From: Paraphaeosphaeria minitans
Taxonomy: Eukaryota > Ascomycota > Dothideomycetes > Pleosporales > Didymosphaeriaceae
DNA length: 64,000 nucleotides
Reading direction: 5' to 3'
Assembly (NCBI GenBank): GCA_015832175.1
Contig: WJXW01000007.1
Span: 1,860,001-1,924,000 of the forward strand
Shown here piece by piece: positions 9,751 through 21,482 of the stretch. Within the stretch, counting starts at the first letter, position 1, and the number at the start of each line of letters is the position of its first letter. The notes beneath the pieces are model-generated. The model was not told the origin of the DNA. It did not search any database and saw nothing but the letters and a program-made list of their open reading frames with translations. The translations under genes were made by a program, and so were the position numbers.

Positions 9751-12700
9751 GCTGCGCTGCGTCTGGGATCGGAGAGGGGAGGGTAGAGGGAGAGAGAGAT
9801 TCGCTTCGTTTGTTTCCTTCATGATGTGTTGGCTTGGGGTTGGGCCGCGTCCCTGGATTGGTAGCACAGAGCGCTTTGTGCATTGGATGGGTACATGTGA
9901 ATGAACGATGACAGTGAAGCACAGATGCCTTGCAATTGGTTCGGAGAATGGTGATGTGTGACGAGGATAAAACAAACCGTCGGTGATGTCTGACAACGAT
10001 AGGACGGACTGGAGGCCATTGTGCGCTCTGCTAACGGGCTTGTCTCACAGCGTACAGATTCGACTAGACGTCGTGTCTGCGCCGCAGTGGACGGAAACAA
10101 AAAACACGAAATGACAGTGACGGAAATGGTGTGTCGTACTCTGGGGGTTTTCATCGGGATTTTGTATTTTCCCCAATCTCCTGTATAGTCTAGTCATCGC
10201 GCACGCTTCCGACCATGTCCCGAGACGTTTGGGGCGCATGACAAGACATGTCGTGGCGGGCTTCAGACAAACGAGACTTCCTGTGTTTGCTGTTTGCTGC
10301 AAGTCCTTTGGCGTGGTCCGGGGCAGCCAGGTTCCCAAGTACCATAATCTAAGGCTTCTCGTTCCGCTCAAAGCAGCGCGGAGTGGGTTGAACTCATTAG
10401 TTCTTTGCATGTTTACCGAAACTTGTCCCGGTCAGAATGCTGCAATAAAAAGATGCCATAGTGTAACTCTATGGAGTTGGGCTCCTTCATTGCCACTTCA
10501 AGCGTTGTGAACAGCGCGGACTATAGGTACACAGTTCAGAACCAAGAAGTGGAGTATGTAGACCACGATGCGAGATTTTTTTTGTCGCTCCATATCTGAT
10601 GCAAGCTCGGCCTCAAGCATAGTATGGAAAGAGTCACACTGCAATTAACGAATCCAGGCGAGACAAGCTGCACTAGGAGTCCTGATCACAGCAAGACTCG
10701 GTGCTGGCACGGACTTCTGTGACAAACACATGGACAAGTGTAAAGAGCTTCCTTCTGGGAAAGAGTCACCACTACTGAAAGACTTTCGCTCTTGTTTTAA
10801 TATGTCCATCCTCACTGCCGTTGCCGCTGCTCTTGCTACGTCTTTTTTTCGACCTCCAAAATGGCATGCAAATGTGTTGAGAAAAATGGTGTTGCGATAC
10901 CGCAGGCGGGCAATTTTAATGTCGGCAGCGACTGCTCGGCCGACTCGATCGGCGGTGACCTCGGAGGCAACGAGGTTCGAAGCATGTTATGAATCTTTTT
11001 TTCCCTTGGGGTTTACCGAGTCGGACTGCTGGTCTCGTGGTCCGGAGTACAGTCGTGTTCCCAACACGAAGGCCTACCAGCGTAGAGCCAAGCACGGACA
11101 GGGCGTGCGAAATGTCGAGGAGAGGGAAGTTGGACGTGAGGAGTGGGGGCGGCACTGGGTCGAGATTAGCAATGACGGTAGTATGGTCTGGGAAGATGCT
11201 GAGTCGACGGCCGAGGGAGAGCAGCAAGCCGAGGGAATCGCGGCATTTTTAGGAGAGGCGAGGTCCGAATGCCTGATTTATTTTCAGCAGCCCATCGAGA
11301 CGCTGTTTGTGGACGACGGAAATTGAGTATGGGAATGTGCTGGGGAGAGGAGAGGAGTTGTCAAAGAGGAGTGGCGCGAGTGGCTGGGCATGCATATGTG
11401 CGATAGGAGGAGTGGAAGGTTGTGCCTTGCGTCTGCACATCCGGTCTTCAAGATTAAGGAGGGCTTCATGTAGAAGACGAGCTGTTGTAGGCTGAGCTTA
11501 GAGGGTCTTTGGATGGACACCGTACGTACTGGAAGACTTCTTTGAACGCGGGGACGATGGGAGTATCATAAGCCTGATGGCTCACGCGGGTACGATCATC
11601 CTTGCCTGGTTTCCTGACCTCAGTGTCAAGCAAGCATGATATTCACAAGCCCACGCGGTTGTTGAGCGAGGGCTATATCGGCTACGCGACGTGACGGAAG
11701 TGACCACATCCGCAAGCGATGTGAATAATGGGTTGGATCATTGAGATGCCTGATCTGGGAGTGATTGACGCGTGTAAGTGAAGGGCACGGGGCTTTGGGC
11801 TGTGGACCAATTCGACGGGCCTACATGGTCGTTGAATCAGAAGAGTATGTCGAAGCTGCAGGATGTGACGGACGTGATATTAGCAAGCGGTGTGACAATT
11901 ACCTAGCTCGAAGCACGAGCATACACCGCAAGGCGAGAATCAACGAAGATGTTGTTATTAGCATGGCAAGGATCATTGCGAAAGATGACACCCGGAGAAT
12001 CCACTTGCTGCAAAGCCCACATCAGCTGAGGTACCACGTGGCTACCGATTGAGCTGATCGGTGAAGCCTAGAACGTTCTCATACCGTATTCATACAAAGT
12101 TCGCGCTAGGACTGATACACTCGCGCGCGGGAGGCACCTGCATTCCCTTCAGCCGAACCTGAATCATGGAAATCTCGCAAACGAGGCCTGTAAATCTTGT
12201 GAGGTCGCCAGACGTAGGGTCGTGGAGTCTAGAAGCATCAGCTGTGCAGGGGTGCGCGAATATTCCGGCCGTGCAACCAGTGGCTGAACCGTTGCGCCAT
12301 CCAGTCTTGCCTTCTGCAATATATTTTGCATTAAACATAGGTTTCTAACGCCTTGATTTAGAGTGCGTACACTCTAATGCAATGGAGTGATGTCGATTCC
12401 TTGTTGGGTTACGCCGAGACTGTGCTGTAAGGGGAGGTAAAGTGAGGCGAGAAAGAGACCAAGTCAAGCCCATTCTTCTTCTGCCGTGTACGCATAGATC
12501 GATTCGTTCCCATTAACCTGGAGGGTGAGTGTTTCGAACCACAAGGATGCGTTATTGTCCCAGTTGGGTACACTGTTGGCCAGTAATGGGAGTGTTGTGA
12601 CGTTCAGCACTGGCATCCGAATACGACAAGTCAAACAAGTCGTGTCCTGGGAATCCTGCCTGCTGGCGAACCGTGAATAATGTATACTCCCCTCCCCGGC

Positions 12701-14025
12701 AAATGCGAGCCGTTCCGAGAGGCACCTCGAGACTATCCGCTTATGTTGACTGTCTGGTGTGATTCGCAGATCCTCGTCGATGTTGCGTACGGAAGAGGAT
12801 TTCAAACCAGCCGATGCAAGTCAATCGGTATGACTGCTGCAACGCGTGACAAGCAGATTTGGAACGACAGGGACAAAAGTAACACCCTTTCATAAAACTG
12901 GATCGAATGATACCTGCGGGACTTCTCGCTTGGATTATGCATGTGCTGCTGCTGTGTAGCTGTTGTGTGATTCGGACATGGATCCTGTCCATGCAGGTAA
13001 TGGGGCTTGTAGTGTGGCGGTTGTGTCGTCAATCAACAATGGTCCATCAGGTAGCAATGTTGACTTCGACGACGCAGTGTTGCCTCCGGATTATTGTCAC
13101 CCTACGTGGATCATGATTTGCAAGCAAGAAAGCGAGACTTGACTTTAACAGCATTGAGACTGTGATCTATACACGGGGTATCAGTGGCTCTGAGCCAATG
13201 GGCAAGGCAAGCGCATTGATAAATAGGAAGTTGACGTTGACATCGCACTTCGGCAGCGGGTATCGGCATTGTTCGATTGTGACTAGGTTGGCAGGAACGA
13301 TTGGGAACACCGAAAAGTACGGTATCGGACGTCAGACCCGTCTTCACGAAAGTCAGTCGCCACTGACGCATAGTTGATCCATCGAACACACATTCTCCCC
13401 GGTCATCATTAGGTTTCGGATTACGTATTCCTTGTGAGGACAGTTGTTCCTAAGCATGACACCTGATCTTGGTTCAACCACCGCTCTCGATGTTCTGAAC
13501 ATGTACATGCTTGCTTGAGCAAATTGCGTACTAGGGTGGTTACCATGATTAAACCATGTTCTTCGTGAAATACTTGGCGTATAGCTGCCGGCCTAGTAAA
13601 CATACATAGTAGACTTAGAAACGTAAAACAAGCGACAATGCTGCACAGTGAATTTATAAACATTACTGCAAGAACAGCTCTAGGCTATGGATCCGTCTTC
13701 GAACCTTGTTTCATGTGCTGCGTTGTGGCAAGTCTGCTTACTTCAAGGCCGGATACCCGAGCTGAGTTTGGCAAGACCTGGCTCGATACTCGTATTGCAA
13801 TCGAGAGCTTAGTTTGATCAAGCCCGACGTCAAGCCGACTGACTCAGGAATACGAACGTATTCCCTGCCAACGCGTCATGCACACGATTGCATGCATGTT
13901 CAAGGCCCTCATACTCGGCGCGAATCCCATCGCAGCCAACATGCCTGAGCTATTGATGCCCAATCGCAGCCCAATCGACGCTTCTCTGCGTGCTGCTGTT
14001 GAACTCTACTGATGGCGTATCCAGT
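9751..14025. other. Long gene-poor region
   Basis: About 4.3 kb without a gene I can name. A 198-codon ATG frame at 10730-11326 (+) and overlapping minus-strand frames (10916-11227) lack recognisable domains. A minus-strand frame at 12464-12805 ends in a segment with acceptable protein composition (two N-linked sequons, ending AEEEWA) and might be a terminal exon, but I could not build an upstream gene. Base composition is mixed, with no strong repeat. Confidence 0.45.
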
Positions 14026-14781
14026 TCATTTTTTCTTTTTATCCTTTTTGCTCTTACTACCTCCGGCTCCCGCTCCGCCGGCAGCAATCGCACCTCCGCC
14101 TGCAGCGCCTCCCATCTCTCCCTGCATCTCAGCCATCATATCCTGGAGAAAGTTGTCACTAACGCCGCCACCCGTCAGTGCTGGAGAGTGGAGCGGCAGG
14201 ATCTTGTTCAGTTTCCATCCCTTGGGCACGGCAGGTTCCGGCATTTCCTTGGGCATCGGGAGACCCCTGATCGGGAGTCTGAACGGGCTGTTCTTCTGTG
14301 TGGGGTGCGCCTTCAGGTACTGGGATATGAGAATGTAGAGATGATGCTTGTTCTTGATGTTCTTGTCCAGCTGCTTCCCGTCCTGTTTCAACAAAACCCG
14401 GACACGACCCGGGTTGCTCCAATCTTTCGGATGGAGCTTGTCGGGTTCAAACACGGTTTGAAGTCCTAGGCTTGCAGTAGCATCGGCCATGTCGCGCGCC
14501 AGCGGGTTCTCCACGGCGAGCTCAGCGCCCACTCGGCGTCCTTCGGCTCGCGTGCGAGACTTGTCGAAGTATATCGGGTATAGGCACTGGAAATGCTTCG
14601 ACTTCTCACGGTCGGCAGACGCGGTGGCGCCCGGAGCCTGGGGCTGCAGCATCTCAGACATATCAGAGGGAAAGGCCGAGGCCGGGACGCGGGATGGGCT
14701 GATCAGCGCCGAAGCATCGTCGATGTCCATCTCTGGGGGGTCCGATTCCGAGTCGGACACTTCCTCGACTCGTGGGTTCAT
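14026..14781 (-). CDS. SEC65: Signal recognition particle subunit Sec65 (SRP19 homologue)
   Basis: Single-exon minus-strand gene of 251 residues. The SRP19 domain spans about residues 60-170: FQCLYPIYFDKSRTRAEGRR and then the conserved block with AVENPLARDMADA, and RVRVLLKQDGK. It is followed by KHHLYILISQYLKAHP and the PLP-x-P loop that binds SRP RNA. The N-terminus is acidic and serine-rich; the C-terminus is a Gly/Ala-rich stretch ending in KSKKDKKKK, a usual Sec65 tail. The protein assembles on SRP RNA in the nucleolus and helps load Srp54, so nascent secretory proteins reach the ER. Its length agrees with filamentous-fungal Sec65. The ATG at 14781 is the first in-frame start ahead of the acidic leader. 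The upstream 1.9 kb is free of other genes. Confidence 0.93.
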   Translation of the reverse strand: MNPRVEEVSDSESDPPEMDIDDASALISPSRVPASAFPSDMSEMLQPQAPGATASADREKSKHFQCLYPIYFDKSRTRAEGRRVGAELAVENPLARDMADATASLGLQTVFEPDKLHPKDWSNPGRVRVLLKQDGKQLDKNIKNKHHLYILISQYLKAHPTQKNSPFRLPIRGLPMPKEMPEPAVPKGWKLNKILPLHSPALTGGGVSDNFLQDMMAEMQGEMGGAAGGGAIAAGGAGAGGSKSKKDKKKK

Positions 14782-16729
14782 GGTCGCGATGTGTTCCTAT
14801 TTGCGAAAGCAGAGCTGGGGCTAGCTGCAGCGGCAGTGATGAAGAGACCGGATGGCGATTCCGGGGCCGGGACGTTCGCGGCGGCAGTGCAATGATGGGG
14901 TTGCCGGAGGGACTGGAACGGAACGCTCGTGGACGTGTGGGGTGGAGGAGCGAGAGGTCGTTTGTGCGTGCGCCGAGACGGGCGGGCGAGGAGGGGCAGT
15001 AGCGCCCGAGTCCTGAGGACGTGAGCCGCGTCGTCCCACTCGGGCCGACGTTCACTGCAACCATCGCGATGCGGAACAAGGGCTGCTCCAAAAACAGACC
15101 TATGTCCCGCGGGCTTGGACACCCCCGGACACAGAGCTACCCAGGCGTCGACACTTACCAAAGCTTATGCCCACACCGCAACAGTCGACCCAAACTTTGT
15201 TTCCTTTGCGTCTACGACACGCCGTCCAATTGATCACCAAAGACGTCTGTCTGCACACGGCACGGCAGCCGCAGCGGCGAATGACAACTTTCCCTTGCAA
15301 GTCTCCCGTAAGCCTGCCCTACGGCTTATCATCAGCTGTCACGCACTGTGCCCTGACCGGTTGCGAGGCCTCACTTCACAGCCGAGCAGGTCTGCATTGT
15401 TCCATGACGCTCAGTCCACGACCCTGCAGCGCTGTCTGCATCCAGTGACTTGACTGACTTGTCTTGATATCCCTACTCGTCAACGCCTTAGTCGCGCGAG
15501 AAGGTCCTTTTTTGTGCCCGGCGATACACAGCCGCCAATGGCGCGCGTGAACGGACATGCATCGCCCATCTGGTGGCCGCCTGCGCGGTCGTCTTGTCTG
15601 CTCTTGGTATCTCACGGACCACTACCTACACCTGGACACGGTAAAGAAGCTGGGCCATCGTGCTAGGCAAGACGCTGCTAGTGGAGTGGGCACTATCGCG
15701 ATCGTCCGAGGCGTTGGCCTGGAGCAGTTCCTGCTATGTCCCATGGACACCCGACTGGGTGTTTGACGCATCCTCCTACCTGTTCCTGACGGGGAGGTCG
15801 ACGCCCCGAAAGTTGGAGTGGCTTGTGGAAACAGCGGACATGCATTTGATATTTGCTCACATGGTGTGGCACACGTGCAGGATGCCGTAACGACTCATGG
15901 TATAGGTAGGGGGCAACACGTGCGAGCCTATCAGCATGACTCGCTTCGCAAGCTGTTGGTCAGGTAGGTATGCTAACACGGGATTACACCACACGCACCT
16001 GTCATGGCAGGGTACATCCGGAGTACTGTGCCCACGCCCCAACGGCAACGAGGCGAGTCGACCATACATCCGCTGAATGCACGACGTTCCTGCATGAAGC
16101 ATGCATCCCCTGAGCTGTTTGTCCTTGGCCATTCTCAGCTCGGTACCTCTTCTAGGAACCGTACCTATCTATTCTCCTGCCTTGCTATCGCTGCCTCCAC
16201 AAACACTGCAACGTCCATGTGAGCCGCACAAACCGAGTCCCATTGGTTTGCAGCACGCGTTTGACAGGTACAGAGGAGATGAAGAGTCATTGATGGCCTC
16301 GTTTCTCATTCGTGGCGGATGTGATCAACTGATAAGGCTCAAACGTCGGGAAACTAGCGTTCAAGCACTCTGTCGGTGTGAAAGGTTGATGAGGCCGACG
16401 ATTCCGACCCGACGCTAAATCTTTAGCCTCAGGTTCGTAGACCTCTCGGCATACCGAACAAAGACGGTCCGCGTGAAATTGACCAAGATGTCTGTTCTTC
16501 AAAGAGGCCATCTCACTACCGGCGCTAGCCTGCGTGTGACCCATGGTGTTGGGAGGCGGAGCAGGGCCAGGTTCAAAATCGGTGAAGAGTCGAACGCTCC
16601 TGCAACGTCAATTATAAAAACCCTCTCCCGCCTGCATCTTTCTTCCCTCGTTCCACACTCTCCCCTTCCCCTCATCATCATTCTACGTTCTGCCAACTCT
16701 TATTCACTGCACCGCCCTGTCATTACACA
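14782..16729. other. Intergenic region between divergent SEC65 and aminotransferase genes
   Basis: No gene is supported here. Short overlapping frames are seen on both strands. TAGGTAGG-type motifs occur at about 15903 and 15963. The right end holds the aminotransferase promoter. Confidence 0.5.
16613..16620 (+). promoter_or_regulatory. TATA box of the aminotransferase gene
   Basis: TATAAAAA lies 110-117 bp upstream of the proposed ATG at 16730 and is followed by a long C/T-rich stretch (16621-16690), a common arrangement before fungal transcription starts. It supports the chosen start codon. Confidence 0.6.
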
Positions 16730-18539
16730 ATGCTCAATGCAAGGAAGACCCCTCGGGCTACTCCTCATGCTAGGTCTCCGACAGCTGTCCCCCCGAGCCG
16801 AGCGGTTCAGACAAACATATTAACGGCTAACAGTCTTTCGCCTAAGCCTTCTACCCAGTGTCCACGGAGCTTCAGAAATATTACGGTCGAGCAAGTAGGA
16901 GCTGAGAAGCACTACTATCTCGTCGAGGGTGGACGGAGGATCCTCGATGCTTCCGGCGGAGCTGCCGTGAGCTGCTTTGGGCCTGGACCGAACGACAGGA
17001 TAGCAGACGCGGTGTACAGGGCATATCGGCAATTCGGAAGCTACAGTTGCTCACTATCCTTCACTAACGGCTCTACAACAGCCTTTGTCGATGCTCTTGT
17101 AGAAACTGCTGGGGGCTACATGGAAGCGGCGCTTCTGTATGGCTCGGGTGAGCCTAGATCTGGTCTTGCGAACGTTTACTTTCTAACCCTCTATCAGGCT
17201 CCGATGCTACTGAGGCCGCAGCAAAGCTACTCCTCCAGTATCACGCAGAGAAAAATCAATCACAACGAAGAGTGTTCATCGCCCGTGAGCAGTCCTATCA
17301 CGGAACCACGGCATTTGCGCTGTCATTGGGCTCCCACTGGGTAAGAAAAGAACCATTCGAGAATGTCTTGATGACTGTCCCTCGGGTCTCAGCGTGCAAC
17401 CCGTATCGTGGCAAGAAAGCCGGCGAGACGATCCAAGAATATGTTTCAAGACTTGTCGCGGAAATAGAGCAGACATTCATCGATGTCGGCCCGGAGAAGA
17501 TAGCTGGCTTCGTCTGTGAGCCTGTTGTTGGTGCAGTAAGTATTCAGGCTCTTTGTCCGCATTGATCCATCCACTTGCAAAGCCTCACTTATCCACGTCG
17601 TCGACGTGTTGGTTACACAAACATGCAGCCAAGCCTTATGCTGGTTGGCCGACTTTTTCATTTCTGCATCATGCAGATTATGTACCCAATGACTGACCGC
17701 GACCGCAGGCTCTGGGTTGCGTGCCGGCCGCTCCTGGATACCTCCAAGCTATTCGAGAGCTTTGCGACAAGTACGACATTCCGCTTGTTTTTGACGAAAT
17801 CATGTGCGGCTGGGGGCGCACCGGCACTCTTCACACATGGCAGCATTATGGTGTCGTGCCCGATGTCCAGCTCTTGGGCAAAGGGCTCGTTGGTGGCTAT
17901 GATATACTCTCCGCGATGCTCGTTGGTAAGAAGCTAGGAGCCATGGAGGTGATCCGCAAAGGCACAGGGACTTTCAACCACGGACATACCATTCAGGGTA
18001 TGCCCAAAACCTGCGCGGGAGCTCTTGAAACGCTCAAAATGGTCCAAGAACAGTTGCCTAATATTAGAGAAATGGGGGACCGTCTCATGAAGGGTCTTCA
18101 GACCAGGCTTGGGGCTCATCCTTATGTTGGTGACATCCGCGGCATGGGGCTGTTCATTGGGGTGAGCAGCAAACCGACGGGCTGGAGGGATATCAGTTGA
18201 CTTTGACAGATCGAATTTGTCCAAGACAAGCTCTCCAAGGCTCCATTCAATCCGAAAGATAGAGTCTCGAAGGCCATTCACGAACTGGGTGCGTTGCCTT
18301 CCTACCTGCAGTGGACGTTTCCGACCCACACTAACCTTCGCACAGGCCTCACCACCCACGACATACACGTCTATCCTGGCACGGGTAGCGCTAACCCGGA
18401 AGGCCTCGAAGGCGACCACATCATCATCGCGCCGCCCTATGACGTTGACGCAGACGAGGTCGACTACATTGTTAGCCTCGTTGGCAACTTGATCGAGCAC
18501 TTCTTCGAGGAATTGGAGCCTTCCCCACGGAAGTCGTGA
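16730..18539 (+). CDS. Class-III PLP-dependent aminotransferase
   Basis: Five exons: 16730-17147, 17198-17535, 17709-18161, 18210-18288 and 18346-18539, about 493 residues. The fold-type I, class-III signatures are present: RRILDASGGAAVSCFG near the N-terminus, SDATEAAAKLL after the first splice, SYHGTT, then FVCEPVVGAALGCVPA across the second intron. VFDEIMCGWGRTG carries the cofactor aspartate, and LLGKGLVGGYD has the PLP-binding lysine (about K310). The C-terminus GDHIIIAPPYDVDADEVD is standard. Substrate cannot be read from sequence; the closest style is the uncharacterised fungal omega-aminotransferase group. The first 45 residues are Arg/Pro/Ser-rich with almost no acidic residues, which could be a mitochondrial presequence. 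The start codon is less certain than the rest. The 173-bp third-exon-side intron is the longest in the gene. Confidence 0.88.
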
Positions 18540-18770
18540 CCTCGTAGCACATTTCAACATCTGCTTACACTGTACCAACATACTTGCACACATGGGTGGT
18601 TTTGTCTTGATTCGAAATTGGCGGTCAATTGTCCTTCGTTTCCATGTCGCAACAGGCAAAGATTGGCGCTTTGAGGTAATTTGTCCATGTTCACGGTATC
18701 TACAGGGTGAATTGGATAGTTTGTTTGAGCGATTCCGCAGGTGCAGTATGCAATTTGGCGTACGGTTGTC

Positions 18771-18915
18771 TTTCTACGGGCCTGTTGGCATGTTTGGTTG
18801 GTTGTCTTCTCTTTGATGTCTTTCTACGGGCAGGTTGGTATGCTTGGTTGTCTTCTCTTGGATCCTTTTTTCTTCTACGGGCAGGTTGGCATGTTTGATT
18901 GTCTTCTCTTTGATG
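18771..18915. repeat. Three imperfect tandem copies of a 45-51 bp unit
   Basis: Each copy starts with TTTCTACGGGC or CTTCTACGGGC, continues as AGGTTGGCATGTTTG (with variants) and ends in TTGTCTTCTCTTTGATG. Copies begin near 18771, 18821 and 18872. The minus-strand frame across it reads as a basic repeat (REDNQ..CQPARR), but it lacks a good ATG. It lies just past the aminotransferase 3' end. Confidence 0.75.
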
Positions 18916-19900
18916 CTGTTTATCCATCGGTTTCCTTTTCCAGGCGGAGGTGTCTCCTTTCTTATCTGTTTCTGTCAACCATACCTAACGACTCTAATGA
19001 AACCTCTATAATCATTCTTACCTTCTGATGCTCCATCGCCCCGTGCTCCTGGCTGCCCCTTGCGCACCGACATCACATTCACAACATCGCAAATAGCACC
19101 ACAAAGATGACTCCCGTTCGCAATGCGCGGCCTCAATTCCGCTTCCCTTCCACCTCCCCGATTTCGCTCAAGTCCCGAGAGTCTCGCCCCTCGGCCTTGG
19201 CAGCTCCAACCGAGCCGACCACATGCAACGACTTGCCCAACAGAATTGCAGTGGCCAGCTCCCCGGCGTCGTTCGCTCATCCATCTCCTTGCAGTTGGTC
19301 CCTGGCAACGTTGGCACGAACGCGGACGCATGCAGTCCGGACGCAGGTTTGTTCGTGATGGCGCGAGACGGCAACAACGGCAGCGCAACTCTGGCTCTGA
19401 ACTCATGATGCAGTGTAGACGGCGTGGGTCGGTCCATGACGAAAGGGCGCGTTCGCATCGCAGCAGGCAGTAGAACGCGAGGACCACGCCTGCGGCGGAA
19501 GAATGCACAGAATCAGTAACCGCTGGACGGCATACGAGCGTCTCTGTCGCCTGCAGAGAATGGCGCTTGATTGGTGGACGGCACGGCAGAACGGGCTTCC
19601 TCCCAAGCAGGACAAGACGTCGTCACACCGTTCGGGAGCATCATCACCTCTCGGGGGGGTGATGGAAGGCGGGACAGGGCGTCGTCTAGGCCCTGAATGT
19701 GGTTACGAAGGCTGAGAAGGAGCCGGTCGAGCGGGATGGTGCACGAGCGCGAGTGCGAGCGAGACGTTGTCTGATGACGTCACCTTCTCGCGCATGTTTG
19801 CAGGCAGGCCAGGCGCAGGCAGGGCGGAGGAAGCGTCTGCCGAGAGATGCTGATGGACTTGCTGCAGTCACAAAGGACGTACGGGGGGCTGCTCACATCA

Positions 19901-19928
19901 GCGTTGCGTTGCGTTGCGTTGCGTTGCG
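19901..19928. repeat. (GCGTT)n microsatellite
   Basis: Five perfect copies of GCGTT followed by a partial copy. It lies in non-coding sequence. Confidence 0.9.
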
Positions 19929-20530
19929 AGGACAATGCATGTGTAGACTACTTGCCACGCACTTCTACAATGCTGTGTCGAGCGGATCCCCATAACCGTC
20001 GCTCCACCAGGTTCACCACATGAACTTTGGGTGGCACGGCACGTGACCTCGGCAGGCTATCCAGCACCGTTTCGGTTTCAGACATTGCGGATGGCAGTGG
20101 AACCTCAGGAACGATGTGGGTGATGCGAAGACACTCTTTTCCGGCACGTGTAGGTTTGTGTATGACAATGAGGGCAATCCCCAAGCACAGCCTGCACGTC
20201 CAGCTTCACCAAGGTCGCGATACCCCACATAAACATTCGCGTGGCCGCACACTCCCTTTCTAAGTAACGCGAAAGACACGAAGCAGGACAGAGGCCTAGC
20301 TGGCGGCGGTAGATACGTGCATGTTCCCAGCCAGATACCCATCAAGCTCCTGTGCGTGTGAAGGTTGCAGCTGGTGGCTGTCTGTGACATGGGCGTCTCC
20401 CACTCGGCACGGTCCGGGGCAGCCAGGCCTCTGATCGAGAGCGTCTCGCTCCGCTTCGAGCAGCGGGCTGAGTCGACTCCATCCATCCTCTGCCCCTTCT
20501 GGCCCATTTTACCTGGTTCGCTGGCAAACA

Positions 20531-20570
20531 CAGCATGGCTGAGCATGACTGAGCATGGCTGAGCATGGCC
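20531..20570. repeat. Four tandem copies of a 10-bp unit (GAGCATGGCT)
   Basis: Four consecutive decamers with one or two substitutions each (CAGCATGGCT, GAGCATGACT, GAGCATGGCT, GAGCATGGCC). Non-coding. Confidence 0.85.
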
Positions 20571-20851
20571 GTCGCCTCCGGGCTTCCTGACGAGGAGCGG
20601 CAGTGGAGCTGGGTTCGGACTGTGACTGTCAGCCGGGTGGAACGTAGGTGCGAATCCAAGTGCGGTGAGGCACCCATTTACGCAGGCTCGCTGGAGCGCA
20701 AGCGACGGAATGGATATTAAGTGACATGGGGCGTCGTCTTCTATCGGGTGGATTGAGTGGGTTATCAGCTACCTGGCCTGTCCGCAAGGTAGGTAGGTAA
20801 TGTAGCTATGGTGAGGCAGTTTGCGCGCAACGATAGCAGCGGCACCAGCAG

Positions 20852-20884
20852 CACCACCATCACCACCACCATCACCATCACCAC
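20852..20884. repeat. CAC/CAT trinucleotide microsatellite
   Basis: A run of CACCAT/CACCAC triplets. If translated it would give polyhistidine, but no gene frame covers it. Confidence 0.85.
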
Positions 20885-21482
20885 GACACAGTAGAGCATT
20901 CTGTAGTATTATTGCCATGGATATCCACGGTAGCAGCGCGTAGAGACAGGCGTCCTGCAGCGCTATGTACCTATTGTGCGCGACGCGGCGCTATTGCGGT
21001 TGCCATGGACGCGAATGACGACCCAACGACACTCACTGCAGCAGCGACAAGCGATCGGCGCTATGACCCAGTCTCCGCTCCAGTCCAGTGACCCCATGCC
21101 AAAGCCTTCTGGCTGTGGCTTCATCACGACTGTCCACCGTCCTCGCAAGCCCTCTACACGTCCCATTCTTCACTCGGCGCCGTCCTGCCTGTCCCCGAGT
21201 GCTCCCTCTGTGCCGTTACGCCCATGGTCGCCCGCGCAGCCACCTGAAGAGCCCGTCGCCGCACCTCCCTCGATCGGCTGGCTGCCCTGCGATAACGGCT
21301 GCCAGGCGCCTCCGCACGACGAGCAGCACGCTCGCGGGTAAAAATCCGCCTGTGCGCGCCAGATACTCACCGTCGCAGCCCTCGACCGCGCCTTCACTCG
21401 CCGCTGCCGCTGGTGGACCGCACGATCCCCGCAGAAATCGTGTTTCCACGCCCATCCTCGCTCGCCGACAGGCCCCAGAGAC

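Larger units (their letters stand above)
18540..21482. other. Intergenic region with several simple repeats, ending in the LAMMER kinase leader
   Basis: No supported gene in 2.9 kb. It holds a three-copy repeat (18771-18915), a pentamer array (19901-19928), a 10-bp repeat (20531-20570) and a CAC/CAT microsatellite (20852-20884). TAGGTAGGTA occurs at about 20789-20799. From about 21130 the sequence becomes C-rich and is probably the 5' leader of the kinase gene. Confidence 0.5.

Noticed and set aside
9065..9996. Long frames in both other phases over the aspartic protease
   Set aside because: They are Ser/Pro/Thr- or Gly/Val-rich shadows of the real protease exon.
10730..11326. A 198-codon plus-strand frame with an ATG
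   Set aside because: It has no recognisable domain, irregular composition and overlapping minus-strand frames; nothing favours translation.
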